From assembly GCA_000467715.1 (NCBI GenBank), contig AJFK01000366.1, positions 1 to 62,123 on the forward strand: 62,123 bases of DNA, read 5' to 3'. The DNA is from Hysterium pulicare CBS 123377. Taxonomy: Eukaryota > Ascomycota > Dothideomycetes > Hysteriales > Hysteriaceae. The notes beneath the pieces are model-generated. The model saw only the letters and a list, made by a program, of their open reading frames with translations. It had not been told where the DNA came from and made no database searches. Positions 24,003 through 34,162 of this stretch are shown piece by piece (positions within the stretch are counted from its first letter, which is position 1; every line of letters starts with the position of its first letter). A program made the position numbers and the translations under genes.

Positions 24003-25595
24003 ATGAGCAGGTCAGTGTTGTCACGCACATTGCGGCCGCTACTCCTACAACCTCGATCTCTTCCTACGCGACAATTGCGACCTTCCCGCCACCAATCTTC
24101 ATTCCGAACCACCACCAACCAAGATGCCAACACTACCCCAGTTGCCCCCACGACCTCTGAACTCGCAACACAAAGCCGCTCCCTTGTAACCCGCCTCAAG
24201 AACCTCGTCTACGGTACTTCGATTGTGCTGTTTCTCTCCTTTGGATACCTTTACATCACAGATACTCGGGCTAGCATCCACGAATGGCTCGTGGTGCCCG
24301 CGCTACGATTGGTCTATGCAGATGCGGAAGATGCCCATCATGCTGGAACGGCGATGATGAAAGCACTCTATAAGTTTGGTTTGCATCCACAGGAAAGAGG
24401 AGCACTAGATGCAGCCGGAGATCTGAAAATCGAGGTATTTGGACACACGATAGACAACCCGATCGCCACATCAGCGGGCATAGATAAAGGCGCAGAGGTA
24501 CCTTCTCCCCTTTTTGCACTCGGTCCCGGAATCGTAGAAGTTGGTGCTGCTACACCGCATCCTCAAGACGGAAACCCCAAACCGCGAGTTTTCAGGATAC
24601 CGTCGCAGAACGCGTTGATAAACAGATACGGGTTCAACTCAGAAGGTTCAGAAACAATGGCTATGCGACTTCGACAGCGAGTTCGGGAATTCGCATATCA
24701 CATTGGTCTCGGGATGGATGAAGAGGCAGAGAGGATCGTTCTAGACGGCGAAGCAGGCGTGCCACCCGGTTCCTTGACGCAGGGGAAACTCATGGCAGTG
24801 CAAGTCGCAAAGTACAAAGATACCCCCGAAACCGACATCCAAGCTGTAGCAAGAGACTACGTAACCTCGGTGCAACATCTAGGCAAATACGCCGACATCA
24901 TCGTTGTCAACGTTTCCAGCCCCAACACGCCTGGTCTACGCACGCTTCAGAACGTCGAACCGCTCACACATATCCTCACATCTGTCGTACAGGCTGTGAA
25001 ATCCGTTCCGAGGAAATCAAAACCAGTGGTTATGGTGAAAGTCAGTCCGGATGAAGATTCCGTGGAGCAAGTCTCCGGTATCTGTGAGGCAGTCTGGGAT
25101 TCAGGCGTTGATGGCGTGATTGTTGGAAACACGACTAAGAGACGTCCGGACCCGATTCCGAAGGGCTATTTGATGCCAGCCAAAGAGTCGGCGCTTTTGT
25201 TGGAGCAGGGGGGTTATTCGGGACCGCAGATGTTTGAGAGGACGTTGGCGCTGGTCAAGAGATATCGAAGTGTACTGGACGAGGGACCGAAAAATGTTGT
25301 TCCGCCGGAATCCAAAGCAGGACAGGAAGGAGAACAACAAAGTAAGCCGGTTTCGGGACATTCGACAGGCGAGCAGGTGGAGAATTCCGTACTTGAGAAA
25401 CTGGAGCCTGACCGCTTGAAGCCGCAGCGTAAAGTCATATTCGCGACTGGCGGTATCACAAACGGGAAACAAGCTCTTGAGGTTATAGATGCTGGTGCTA
25501 GTGTCGCGATGGTGTATACGGCTATGATATATTCGGGAGCGGGCACTATAAGTAGAATTAAGGGGGAAATGAGGGAGGAGATGAAGAAGAGGTAG
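24003..25595 (+). CDS. URA9: Dihydroorotate dehydrogenase (quinone), class 2, mitochondrial
   Basis: Fourth step of de novo pyrimidine synthesis: oxidises dihydroorotate to orotate with FMN, passing electrons to ubiquinone at the inner mitochondrial membrane. Single exon, 530 aa from this ATG. Residues 1-34 are a basic, Ser/Arg-rich presequence, followed by a membrane segment at about 68-86 (LVYGTSIVLFLSFGYLY). FMN/substrate motifs include NPIATSAGIDKGAEV, TPHPQDGNPKPRVFR, INRYGFNSEG, NVSSPNTPGLR (residues 303-313, catalytic Ser about 306), VIVGNTTKRRP and IFATGGITNGKQ. A fungal-type insert follows the GFNSEG helix. A second, low-complexity insert of roughly 50 residues (about 430-480) precedes the final FMN motif. 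The upstream ATG at 23961 is possible, but this start gives the better presequence. Confidence 0.95.
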   Translation: MSRSVLSRTLRPLLLQPRSLPTRQLRPSRHQSSFRTTTNQDANTTPVAPTTSELATQSRSLVTRLKNLVYGTSIVLFLSFGYLYITDTRASIHEWLVVPALRLVYADAEDAHHAGTAMMKALYKFGLHPQERGALDAAGDLKIEVFGHTIDNPIATSAGIDKGAEVPSPLFALGPGIVEVGAATPHPQDGNPKPRVFRIPSQNALINRYGFNSEGSETMAMRLRQRVREFAYHIGLGMDEEAERIVLDGEAGVPPGSLTQGKLMAVQVAKYKDTPETDIQAVARDYVTSVQHLGKYADIIVVNVSSPNTPGLRTLQNVEPLTHILTSVVQAVKSVPRKSKPVVMVKVSPDEDSVEQVSGICEAVWDSGVDGVIVGNTTKRRPDPIPKGYLMPAKESALLLEQGGYSGPQMFERTLALVKRYRSVLDEGPKNVVPPESKAGQEGEQQSKPVSGHSTGEQVENSVLEKLEPDRLKPQRKVIFATGGITNGKQALEVIDAGASVAMVYTAMIYSGAGTISRIKGEMREEMKKR

Positions 25596-26457
25596 TATTG
25601 GCTTCGGGCTGCTTAGCTGGATGTATGAAACGCGTGTACTATGTTGTACATAGATATGCCTAAAGTATGAATATGAACTATTTCAAAGGAGCGTTGCAGG
25701 CATATGCTGAGTTAGTTCCCTACTGTGTTTATCCAGTATATCCAATTCAACAACATAAATCCGCCATCTCTCTCCGCGTAACACACCAAGTATCTTTTAA
25801 GGCTCCCGCCTCAAGGTCTAAAAGCTATATCCCAAGCTCAGTTCTCCTCTCTCCGACTAAATTCAATTGCCAACGAAACCCAATCAAAACATAACTCTTG
25901 TGCTGGTTGTGAAGCTGAGGATGTATGAATGCTCCGCCAATATTCCGAGTGATGCGGGATGGGAAGCAGCTTAGTCATGTCGGTTGGGGACGTCATTGCG
26001 GGGCATGAAGGTCTGCTCTTGAAGCTTCTAATACGATAGTAACACACGTTCATACTGGTCGCAGTCTTTGTTTCTCCCTGATGAAGCGTGTAGCCGGCGT
26101 AATACGGAATAAAAGAGTAGAACAAATTATCTTTTAGAAGACTAGTGAGTTTACCTGGGTCAAATGAGAACTAACTTGACTACTTTGTAGGTCATTTTAT
26201 CGATGACCAACAGGACTAACGTCACACTCTTATCTGATTGATGAGAAGGGCGTGAAAAGATAGAAGAAATGCATAAAGCCTTCAAAGATTAACAATCTAA
26301 ATCTATCTTTCTAGCATTCAATCGAACTGAGCATTTTCCATTCTCCTGCTTCTCTCATCCATCAGCTCTCCTTTACATCAAACAAACAACCAGCGTCTTC
26401 AACCTCATCTCCTTCCAGACTCCTCACGCTATACCACACTCTCAATATCTCCAAAAG
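25596..26457. other. Intergenic
   Basis: No gene recognised. The last 150 bases before the DUF1989 start are a CT-rich leader. Confidence 0.5.
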
Positions 26458-27222
26458 ATGTCTCCACCCCTCCAACTCATCCCCGCCCGCCGCGGCGCCG
26501 CCACCCTGCTAAAAAAAGGCCAAACCATCAAAATAATAAACACCCACGGCAAACAAGTCGTCGACACCTGGGCCTTCGCCCTCCCCAGCAGCAATCCCTC
26601 TCCATCCGACCCTTCCGCGCCCATCTTCCCCAACGCCACCTCCACCTCCCCTTCATCCTACACCAGCATCTCCAACGCCGCGGCCTCAGTCCCCGAATTC
26701 ATGAGCATGTCGCACACGCGCGCCGCCCTCGAGAAACTGATCCCAAGCATCGGCGACAGTCTCGTGAGCCAGAAGCGCGAGAAAATGGTTACCGTGGTCG
26801 AGGACTCGAGTCCGGGGATCCATGATACGCTTATTGCGGCTTGTGATCGGTGGAGGTATTCTGGGTTGGGCGTAAAGGGGTATCACGAATCTTGCACGGA
26901 TAATTGCTGGGATGCTTTGGAGAAGCTGGCGGCTGAGCTGGGTGGTGCTGACGGAGAGGTGGTGGTGGGGTTGAAGGCGCTGCAGGGTGGGTTGGGAGGC
27001 AGAGTGCCGGATCCTTTTAATTTGTTTATGAATATTCCGGTGAGTGGGGAGGGGGAGTTGGCGAGGACGGTCAGTTTCGAGGCGCCGGTTACGAAGGAGG
27101 GGGACTTTGTTTGTTTGAGGGCGGAGAGGAACTTGGTTGTTGTTATGAGTAGTTGTCCGCAGGATGTGTTGAGTATTAACGGGGGTACGCCTATGGATGC
27201 GCATTTTCAGGTTTTGGAGTAG
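26458..27222 (+). CDS. DUF1989 (urea carboxylase-associated) family protein
   Basis: Single-exon gene, 254 aa. The family (DUF1989) includes bacterial urea-carboxylase-associated proteins and many fungal proteins of unknown activity. Visible features are the N-terminal cupin-like strands (GQTIKIINTHGKQVVDTWAF), the middle block PEFMSMSHTRAALEKL, the conserved RWRYSGLGVKGYHESCTDN with Cys/His, and the C-terminal PDPFNLFMNIPV and SSCPQDVLSINGG blocks. The conserved Cys, His and Asp residues suggest a metal or nucleophile site, which is inference. Codon use is strongly GC-biased in the first third. There is no signal peptide, so it is probably cytosolic. It sits downstream of DHODH on the same strand but 860 bases away, so it is an independent transcription unit. 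Confidence 0.88.
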   Translation: MSPPLQLIPARRGAATLLKKGQTIKIINTHGKQVVDTWAFALPSSNPSPSDPSAPIFPNATSTSPSSYTSISNAAASVPEFMSMSHTRAALEKLIPSIGDSLVSQKREKMVTVVEDSSPGIHDTLIAACDRWRYSGLGVKGYHESCTDNCWDALEKLAAELGGADGEVVVGLKALQGGLGGRVPDPFNLFMNIPVSGEGELARTVSFEAPVTKEGDFVCLRAERNLVVVMSSCPQDVLSINGGTPMDAHFQVLE

Positions 27223-27572
27223 AAGGCCAACCTAGGAAAGGGAAGTGAGGTTTGGATGTATGAGATAGTGGAGATGGAAGTGATGTGCAAATAGTTTTAT
27301 AATAGTTTGATCGAAGAAAAGGATGTCTAAAAAACATTAGGAGAGAGAAAATAAACGCTGAAATGCAAAATGCCCCTTGAGCATGGAATCTGAACAAAAT
27401 GCCGCTGGAAATCACAATAGCCATCCTCGCTTTTTGAAAGAATCATATCATCAATCCGTCTGCAAGTATTCATACAAGAATATTACGATGTCGTCCTTTC
27501 TATAATCCAAATCTTACGAGCCGTGAAGTCAGGCCAGCTAACCCCAATGAAATGAAATCGGGGTCAGGAATT
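27223..27572. other. Convergent 3' UTR region
   Basis: Short gap between the stops of the DUF1989 gene and the cysteine-rich glycoprotein gene. Nothing else seen. Confidence 0.5.
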
Positions 27573-29214
27573 CTATGTGGGAAGTTCCTGAGGTGGTTGT
27601 GCATCATTTTGCGGACCGCGATAACCGTACTTCTTGTCGTGACCATATGCTCCTATTGGCGCACCGCCCATCTCAGCTGGTTCCTTGGAAGCGGCTAGTT
27701 CAGTTGGCGCCGGGTCGTAGGGATTGTGGCTGGGATTGTTGCTGGGTGCAGCAGCATATCCATAAGATGATTGCTTGGATTGAACTGCGCGCCTTCTTCG
27801 CCACCAGATTAAGCCTCCAGCAATGAGCATAATCGCTACGATGACGCCGATGACAGGGCCTGCAATCCATGCTTTGCTGGTATTATTGTTCTTGTTGCCA
27901 CCGCCGTTTCCACCGGAGGGTTTTGTGGAGGGAACTGATGTACCCGAGAGTAATGCCCAGGTTGTGTTTGGGTTATTAGAGATGATGCTGGTTGAATTCT
28001 GCAGGTAGCAGTTCTGGTAGCCTCCCTGGAGGGTGGAGTCGAAAAGGATGCCGACGCAGCCATTGTTTCCATTTGCACAAGTGTCCATGCAAGCAGAGAT
28101 GTTCGCACGATGGATTGAAGTGATATTGGTGCCTGTGTTCAGCTGACCGCAATGTACGTCGAATGTCTTTCCCTTTGTGGTGTACTTGTCATTTGGGCAT
28201 GTAGTGTTGATATTGTCTCCAATACTAGACAAAGTTGCACTGTGCATGACGCCATTGGTTCCGCCCGAGGTGCTCAAGCCTCCCTGGAAGCCAGTCTTGG
28301 GCCAGCAGTTTGCGAAGCCTATCTCCATTCCAGGATTCCAAGAAACAGCTACGAAGGACAATATGATTAGCACATATGTCGGTGCGAAGGACCATATATA
28401 TCGCCTTACCTTGGCATAGAGGATGTGAGTCTCTGCAAATACGAATGCAATCAAGAAGGCTATCTGCATGCCAGTATCCATTGAAAGGAATCCCAATGCA
28501 CGCTGGGAATTCCTCGAAACAGTAATTGTAGTTGGCGTTGATGTCTTGTCCACAATGAATTGTAAATGCTTCTCCCGAGTCGAGTGTCTGCACGGAGGCA
28601 TCACTGTATGGACAATCTGTATCGAAACCTTGGAGTTGTGATCGAGGAACGAGGGCTGAGTGAGTCCCGTTTAGGGCAGTGAGACCTTGGGCTGACGTGT
28701 TGGAGTTCTTTATCCAACCTGAAGGAGTAAGCTTAAATCGACCCTACTTGAAAAGCTGTAGAAAACCTACATTGAGTGGCACCCTCATTCCAAACTATGC
28801 CATAGCAACCTTCTCCGTCACCCCAGTATCTCGAACAGTGCTCCATGCACTGTTCCATGCTGTTGGTATCGGAAGGAGACACTGCATCTGTAATCATATC
28901 AGATTCCAAATCGGTGCATAGACTTTAAAGATGCTGACCATCGAAAGGGTTGTTCTGGTCGCAGTAGGTCGTAAAGTTCATTCCATTCGAACTAACATAG
29001 CTGTCGGGACATTTTGTAGTAGCGCGTTTCTCGATGCCTCGACTTTCGAAGATTTCGCCATCAACGAATACTGGATTAGAGAGTGGTTAGAATGGATCTA
29101 TGAAGCAGAATTGAAAGGTCATCCATGCTTACGGCTTGTCGCGGAACCCAATGTTGCGAGAGCTATTAAAGTCCACGCTCCCAACCCCTTCGTCCGTAAC
29201 CGGTTGATCCGCAT
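27573..29214 (-). CDS. Secreted/membrane-anchored glycoprotein with three PAN/Apple-like Cys repeats
   Basis: Function unknown. Exons (minus): 29214-29133, 29070-28939, 28887-28771, 28718-28410, 28348-27573; 1416 nt, 471 aa, every junction phase 1. Exon 1 is a cleavable signal peptide (LGAWTLIALATLGSA). The ectodomain has three related modules, each with a C..FT..C opening, a CM..C or CI..C pair, a C..(I/V)xW/F core and a final Cys: KCPDSYVSS...CWIKN; DCPYSDASV...NCWPK; TCPNDKYTT...NCYLQN. This looks like PAN_4/Apple-type folding. A Ser/Gly/Asn-rich stalk follows, then one membrane segment (IAGPVIGVIVAIMLIAGGLIWW), RRRR and an about 70-residue polar cytoplasmic tail. Many NxT/S sequons are present. 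It is probably a cell-surface adhesion or sensor protein (inference). The repeated phase-1 introns fit module duplication. Confidence 0.82.
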
Positions 29215-30074
29215 CGTGAATGTCGAAGAGCTCCGAAAAGAATCAAGATTGATGGAGGAAGTATACACGGCCGCGGTGGTGTTGGTGATAGCAGGGAACT
29301 GACTGATGAAGAGGAGTCAGTCTTCCGGTTGGACCCATTTTATTATTAGACCCATCCTTCTGAAGGCTAAGGGGTCGAAACTGTTCCATGATTGTCAGTG
29401 TATGTAAAGCACTGCCCTATGTTGGTAGGGATATGAATCCTTCGGGTCGATATGGTGAATGAGAGTGGTGGGAAGGAGGATGCTAAGAGTTTGGCGTCAA
29501 GGTTGCGGGTTGGCTGAGCTAAAAACCATCCCTGGCGATCTCACCCTAGGCTCACTCAGCCCTGTGGCACTGTCTTCAGCCTCAAGGCCTTGCATGTATG
29601 ATTCCAGTTTAATATTCTCTTCCATCGTCGTTCAGTTTACCACTTATGCCCGTTGTTCTTAGGCACGTAGCTATGGTCCTCTCGCACTTCGTTTAAAGAG
29701 TAAGATGAAGTTTCACGAATTGTCCGGTATGCTATGGTCAGCAAAATATCCATTGGCCGACCGTAGGCGCCACGCTACATTGAACGTGATTTCTAAAAGA
29801 TCATTTGCCTAGTACGGGCTTATCTCCGTTGTTCTACTGACGGCCATTCATGTGGTACAGTCAGCCCCAGCTCACGTTCAAATTGTAAGACATCAAATTC
29901 AGATGGCCTTAAGGCTCTTGCGGGAATGGAAGGAGATTCGCGATGATTTATTTGGAATGTGCCCATTAACTACGTGGTTCAGAGACTCTCTTGCTGCCCT
30001 GAGCATTCTTTCTTCGACCTAACCTTTTTCAGCCTTCCATTACAGGACCAATTTACTACGCTTCTTATCTTTCA
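29215..30074. other. Intergenic
   Basis: It lies between the 5' end of the glycoprotein gene and the 3' end of the DUF7708 gene, both on the minus strand. The short ORFs show no domain. Confidence 0.5.
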
Positions 30075-32136
30075 TCAGTCGTCGTCTTCATCTCCCTCCT
30101 CCTCTTCGACTTCCTCAAGTTCGAAATCTTCATCGGACGATCTCTCCATTTCACCATTAGAGCCATGGCTCCATGGGGAGGAATATGACGAGGACGGACT
30201 TCCCCTGACTATCGCGTCTTCCACCCTCGTGTCTCCTGCATCGCAACTCTCCGGGGAAGGCACCATGATGTGTGTCTTGGAAGGGAAGAACCGCTTCACA
30301 TACCAACTCCGTCCAGGGCTGGTGATAAGAACTTTGAAGAAACAGCCAAGTGATGGATCGCCACTGATTTCTCGTAGTGCTGAAGCGATCGTTCCTAGTT
30401 CACCTTCTTGATTGCGCCTCTCATACAACGATATACCGTCGATAATGCAGAAAACCACTGTGTGGGCAGGCAGCTGATAAAGAAGATTCTTGAATGCAGC
30501 ACAGAGTCTGCTGAGATCATGGCTTTCTAAGTCGCTACGGTATTCATGCGAATCAACAAAGTCCATTCGGTACATATTCTTGGAGAGTAGCTGGGTCGTG
30601 ATGCTTCTGAGGAGTCCCGACGGACCAACGAGTTTATCGTTGCATGCTACATGGAGTCCACAAAAGAAGTTGAGGAGAATGGGTGGTTCGTCCATTGTGT
30701 TTTCAACGCAGCGTATCAGGGTGGCACAAAACGCTGACATGGGCGAGACTAGTTGAGACTCGTCTGAATTTCCATCGACTACCAGCACTCCCGAGCTTCT
30801 CGACCCTAGCCATTGTTGGAATTCATTCGACTGCGGGAGCCAGACGCCTTGACCTTTGGACGCTTCTTCAAGTTCTTCCCGTTGTCGAACGACATTCAGA
30901 ATGTCTCGCGCGAGCATATGGATGTCCACGGAGAGGCAGCGGATAAAATCGTCCTGGCTCATGTACTGCCTTGAGAGATCTGCTGATGGTGACCTGCATC
31001 GACTCAGGTTGTCTTCCCTCCCTATGCACAGTCAGCTACATGGATACGATATATGATGAGGTTCACGAACACTGGACATATTGAAGAAGATTGTTGAGCA
31101 TCTGCGCTAAGCCCACGTTGCTGTCCAGTCTGGCGTCTTGCCTTTTCTTCCATTCCTCGTTGCGGCTCATATACTGTCTCATTTCTTCTCTTCCGACTTC
31201 CAATTGACTTTTGATCTGTTCAGTGTTCCTGCGGATAATAGGCATGGCCCGGCCCATTCCCCGGTGGATCAAGCCTTGGAGGGTTGAATATTTATCCTGG
31301 AACGCTTGATGAAGCCGACGTGCTCGTATAAGGAGGTCATCGAGCCTCTTTCCCGCGATGGGCCCTTTGAGGATGTACTTGCAATACCTCTCTACACTAG
31401 TCAACCTGCACATCTTGGTAAGGAACCAATGTTACCACTTACTGCCAGTCCCGCTGAACCAAGAAATCATTTCATCCATTGCCTCCAGAACGGTTTTATA
31501 CGTGCTAATTGCTATTTCTTTTAGGTCATGGTCTGAAGGATACTGACTCCGCTTTTCGTACACGCTTTGAATCATGCTCATTCCTTCTGCATACGCTTCC
31601 ATGATTTTAATACGAGCGTCTGCTAGTTTTGCTGCAGCCTTGGAAAATATGAGTAAATTTCACAACAAGTCGCTAATCACTTATACGTACCGTGAACAGA
31701 CGGGTCAAACCTCCTCGCACCAAGCTCAAATGTGTGCTTTGGGGAATCATATCCAGCCAAACCACAATTGCCCCAGCGTAGTCTCCCCTCCTTCTGAAAA
31801 ACTCACGAACTTTGTGATCTTTTCCTCCATCAGCGTCGTATTTGGCTTTTGCGTCTCTCGCAGCCTTCATCACATCGTCCCATGTTGGTACGGTGCTCGA
31901 ACATGAGAATCTAGGACTCTGGTTCTTCTCTTGTTTTTCCTTTTGATACTGTTTGATCGCTTCCACGATTTCACTGTTATTTACCATCAGTCGCAATGCG
32001 TCGCTCATACAACAGAAGGAACTCACTGATGAGGCTCCCAATCTCCGTCAAGATCAGAATTCTGACTCTTTGCGAATGCTGGATGGTATGCGGCACCCTC
32101 ACGCTCCATCCATTCCTCGATATCTTTGGCATTCAT
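30075..32136 (-). CDS. DUF7708 / STAND-like protein with acidic tail
   Basis: Member of a Pezizomycotina-specific family. Exons (minus, last two junctions tentative): 32136-32027, 31973-31691, 31638-~31439, ~31396-~31071, ~31021-30075; about 621 aa. The DUF7708 segment (TWDDVMKAARDAKAKYD..., RGDYAGAIVVWLDMIPQS, LSLVRGGLTRLFT) is followed by helical coiled-coil material, then an NTPase-like domain: WLGSRSSGVLVVDGNSDESQ sits where related proteins have a P-loop but lacks GKT/S, and HTVVFCIIDGIS looks like a Walker B strand. The C-terminus ends in a run of Glu/Asp. The third intron is odd: the good donor GTAAGT at 31442 gives an immediate stop with every nearby acceptor, so either a weaker GTGGTA donor is used or the gene carries a 1-base lesion. 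Divergent from the AAA+ gene. Confidence 0.72.
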
Positions 32137-33377
32137 TATTATTGATAGCAGACCTCTTGCGAGTCAACTATTTCGGCAAAATCTCACTTTGGAATATGGG
32201 CTTTCAAACATCAATCATACTCCATCACAGCAGGCCGGGACTTAACCTTGAAATTATGTATACCCACGTAAGGCAAATCACCAAGTGCAACAACAAATAT
32301 CAGGATTACAGACACCGGCCTTCAACCGGTCAGTGAGTATACGATAGGACTCGATGTGGTTTGGGGGTATGAGACAGTGTGGGGGTTCGGTTCATCATAG
32401 TGAAAGAGCATACTTCGCAATATGCGTTTCGTAATTGCTACAAGGGATTTCGGGTTGGAATACCCCCACATTAGCAATTAGATGGCAGGGAGGACAATCA
32501 TATCAGATGGATACCCCACAGAACGATAAGAATAGTGCAGTCGACTGGTTTACTGGCTCTTTTAATGAGGCGGGCGTACAGAAGGCAAGACAACGTAGAG
32601 TAAGGCTGAAATCTGATTAGAAATTCCGCGGCCGGGAGGAAAGGCAAATATGTGGCTGATGGCCTAAGTGGAAGGACTTGCAACGCAAAACATTCCTTGA
32701 CAATGGCTTGAATAAGTTCTAATGTTAGAGAATTCAATACTATCAACATGAGTAGGAGATGTGATGAAGCTAATCTGTCAAAAGCATGAGACGTGCTTAG
32801 TCAGCATCGAACTCAAATCGGGCCGTTCTCCAGGCTTCGTCACTTCTTCATCCCTCACTGATAACCTCTGGACTCCAACGCCAAAAGCCACACAATCGAA
32901 AAGAGTTTAAGTTCAATGATTTCAGGTATTGCAGTTCTAAAACTCGATCTCATCCCACGTCCTTCCCAATTCCGGCGAAATTTATTATCAAGAATCGCCC
33001 TTCAACCTTCTTCTGTCTCACTGTTGCACGAAGCCTCACTTTAACAGACACTCATAAGAAGGCAAACGGATGCTATCAAGAAATTCCCGAGGAAACAGAA
33101 ACCATCCCAGCGAATGCAACACGCGTGCAACCCTACCGAACCACTTCCCCGCATCCCGCTGCTCCCAGCTTCATTCAGACTTCTTCATTCATTTCCTTCT
33201 GCATGCGCGACTAATCTTTCCTTTGTATTTCATTATCTGACCCGAAGCCATAATTGCCTTCTTATTCATTTTCTATTCAACCAGATCGCGTAGGTTCAGT
33301 CAGAATGGGACCTTTTATCCTTTGCGTGTTCTCGGAGCACATTGAGCTTGAAGGACTCAGCCTGATCTGTCTGGCGA

Positions 33378-33396
33378 GCAGGGCTTCACGCCCTGC
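33378..33396. repeat. Short inverted repeat (7-bp stem, 5-base loop)
   Basis: GCAGGGC, spacer TTCAC, GCCCTGC: a perfect stem in the shared intergenic region. It could be a dimer binding site or chance. Confidence 0.4.
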
Positions 33397-33530
33397 AGAA
33401 TCTCGTTCTATGATTGGCTTGATGTATAGTCATGTTCTGACCCCCCATAGAGTCCATACGCTCTCAACATGCAGCCAAAAATGATTTGGGGTTATCTGAA
33501 CATCTTTCTGCCTGGCCATCGTTGAGGTCT

Positions 33531-33550
33531 GGCTAGGAGGCCTTCTAGCC
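33531..33550. repeat. Near-palindromic 20-mer
   Basis: GGCTAG at one end pairs with CTAGCC at the other around a GGCC-containing centre. It is a single copy in the divergent intergenic region; function unknown. Confidence 0.4.
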
Positions 33551-33982
33551 TTCTCGTTTGCCCTCCCCCACAAATAGGTCATGGTGTGGATGACAAGGAG
33601 CAGTGGGTGAGAGACCCGGCTTACTCTCTGTTGAGCAGCCAATTTCTACTTAAAGATTGAATTGTCCACTTACCCTTAACCTCATCAAGTTCCAAGTCTC
33701 CAACTTTCAGTATTTTGTCCAAGTCTGACATCGATCAATCCGGTTTTTCATATAATCACTCAGAACAAGCACCCATTCCTTTTCTCTTCTTATGCCCTAG
33801 CCTGCCGGACTACTCAGTCTTATTGTCGTTTCGGATATTCAGGCATAAATAGGTTCTTTTTATGCCTCCCGTTTGTGCCGATCGCGGAAACGCTCAGATG
33901 TGCACCGACAGATGTGCATACCCAGTACTGGCACTGATTAATCCTCTTTAGATATCCTCTTGACAGTGCAAGTACCCCTGTC

Positions 33983-33988
33983 TATAAA
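33983..33988 (+). promoter_or_regulatory. Possible TATA box for the AAA+ gene
   Basis: TATAAA placed 175 bases upstream of the proposed start codon, in a sensible position for a fungal core promoter with a leader of 100-140 bases. Based on motif and position only. Confidence 0.3.
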
Positions 33989-34162
33989 ATCACCGCTTAC
34001 GCGTGTTTGAGCTTACCAAACTCTTCTCCAACTTCATGAATAGAAGAACTAATCTATGTGGTTAGGTCACGAAGTTTTAAGACGCTATCAGGGCCGTGCC
34101 AATAGCTGTGGTCTCCTTTGTATCACAACTGATATTCATAGCTCAACATAACACCATCTGCA

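Larger units (their letters stand above)
32137..34162. other. 2 kb shared intergenic region between divergent DUF7708 and AAA+ genes
   Basis: No gene. It must hold both promoters. Small inverted repeats are visible: a 7-bp stem with a 5-base loop at 33378-33396 and a near-palindromic 20-mer at 33531-33550. A TATAAA lies 175 bases before the AAA+ start. Confidence 0.5.
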
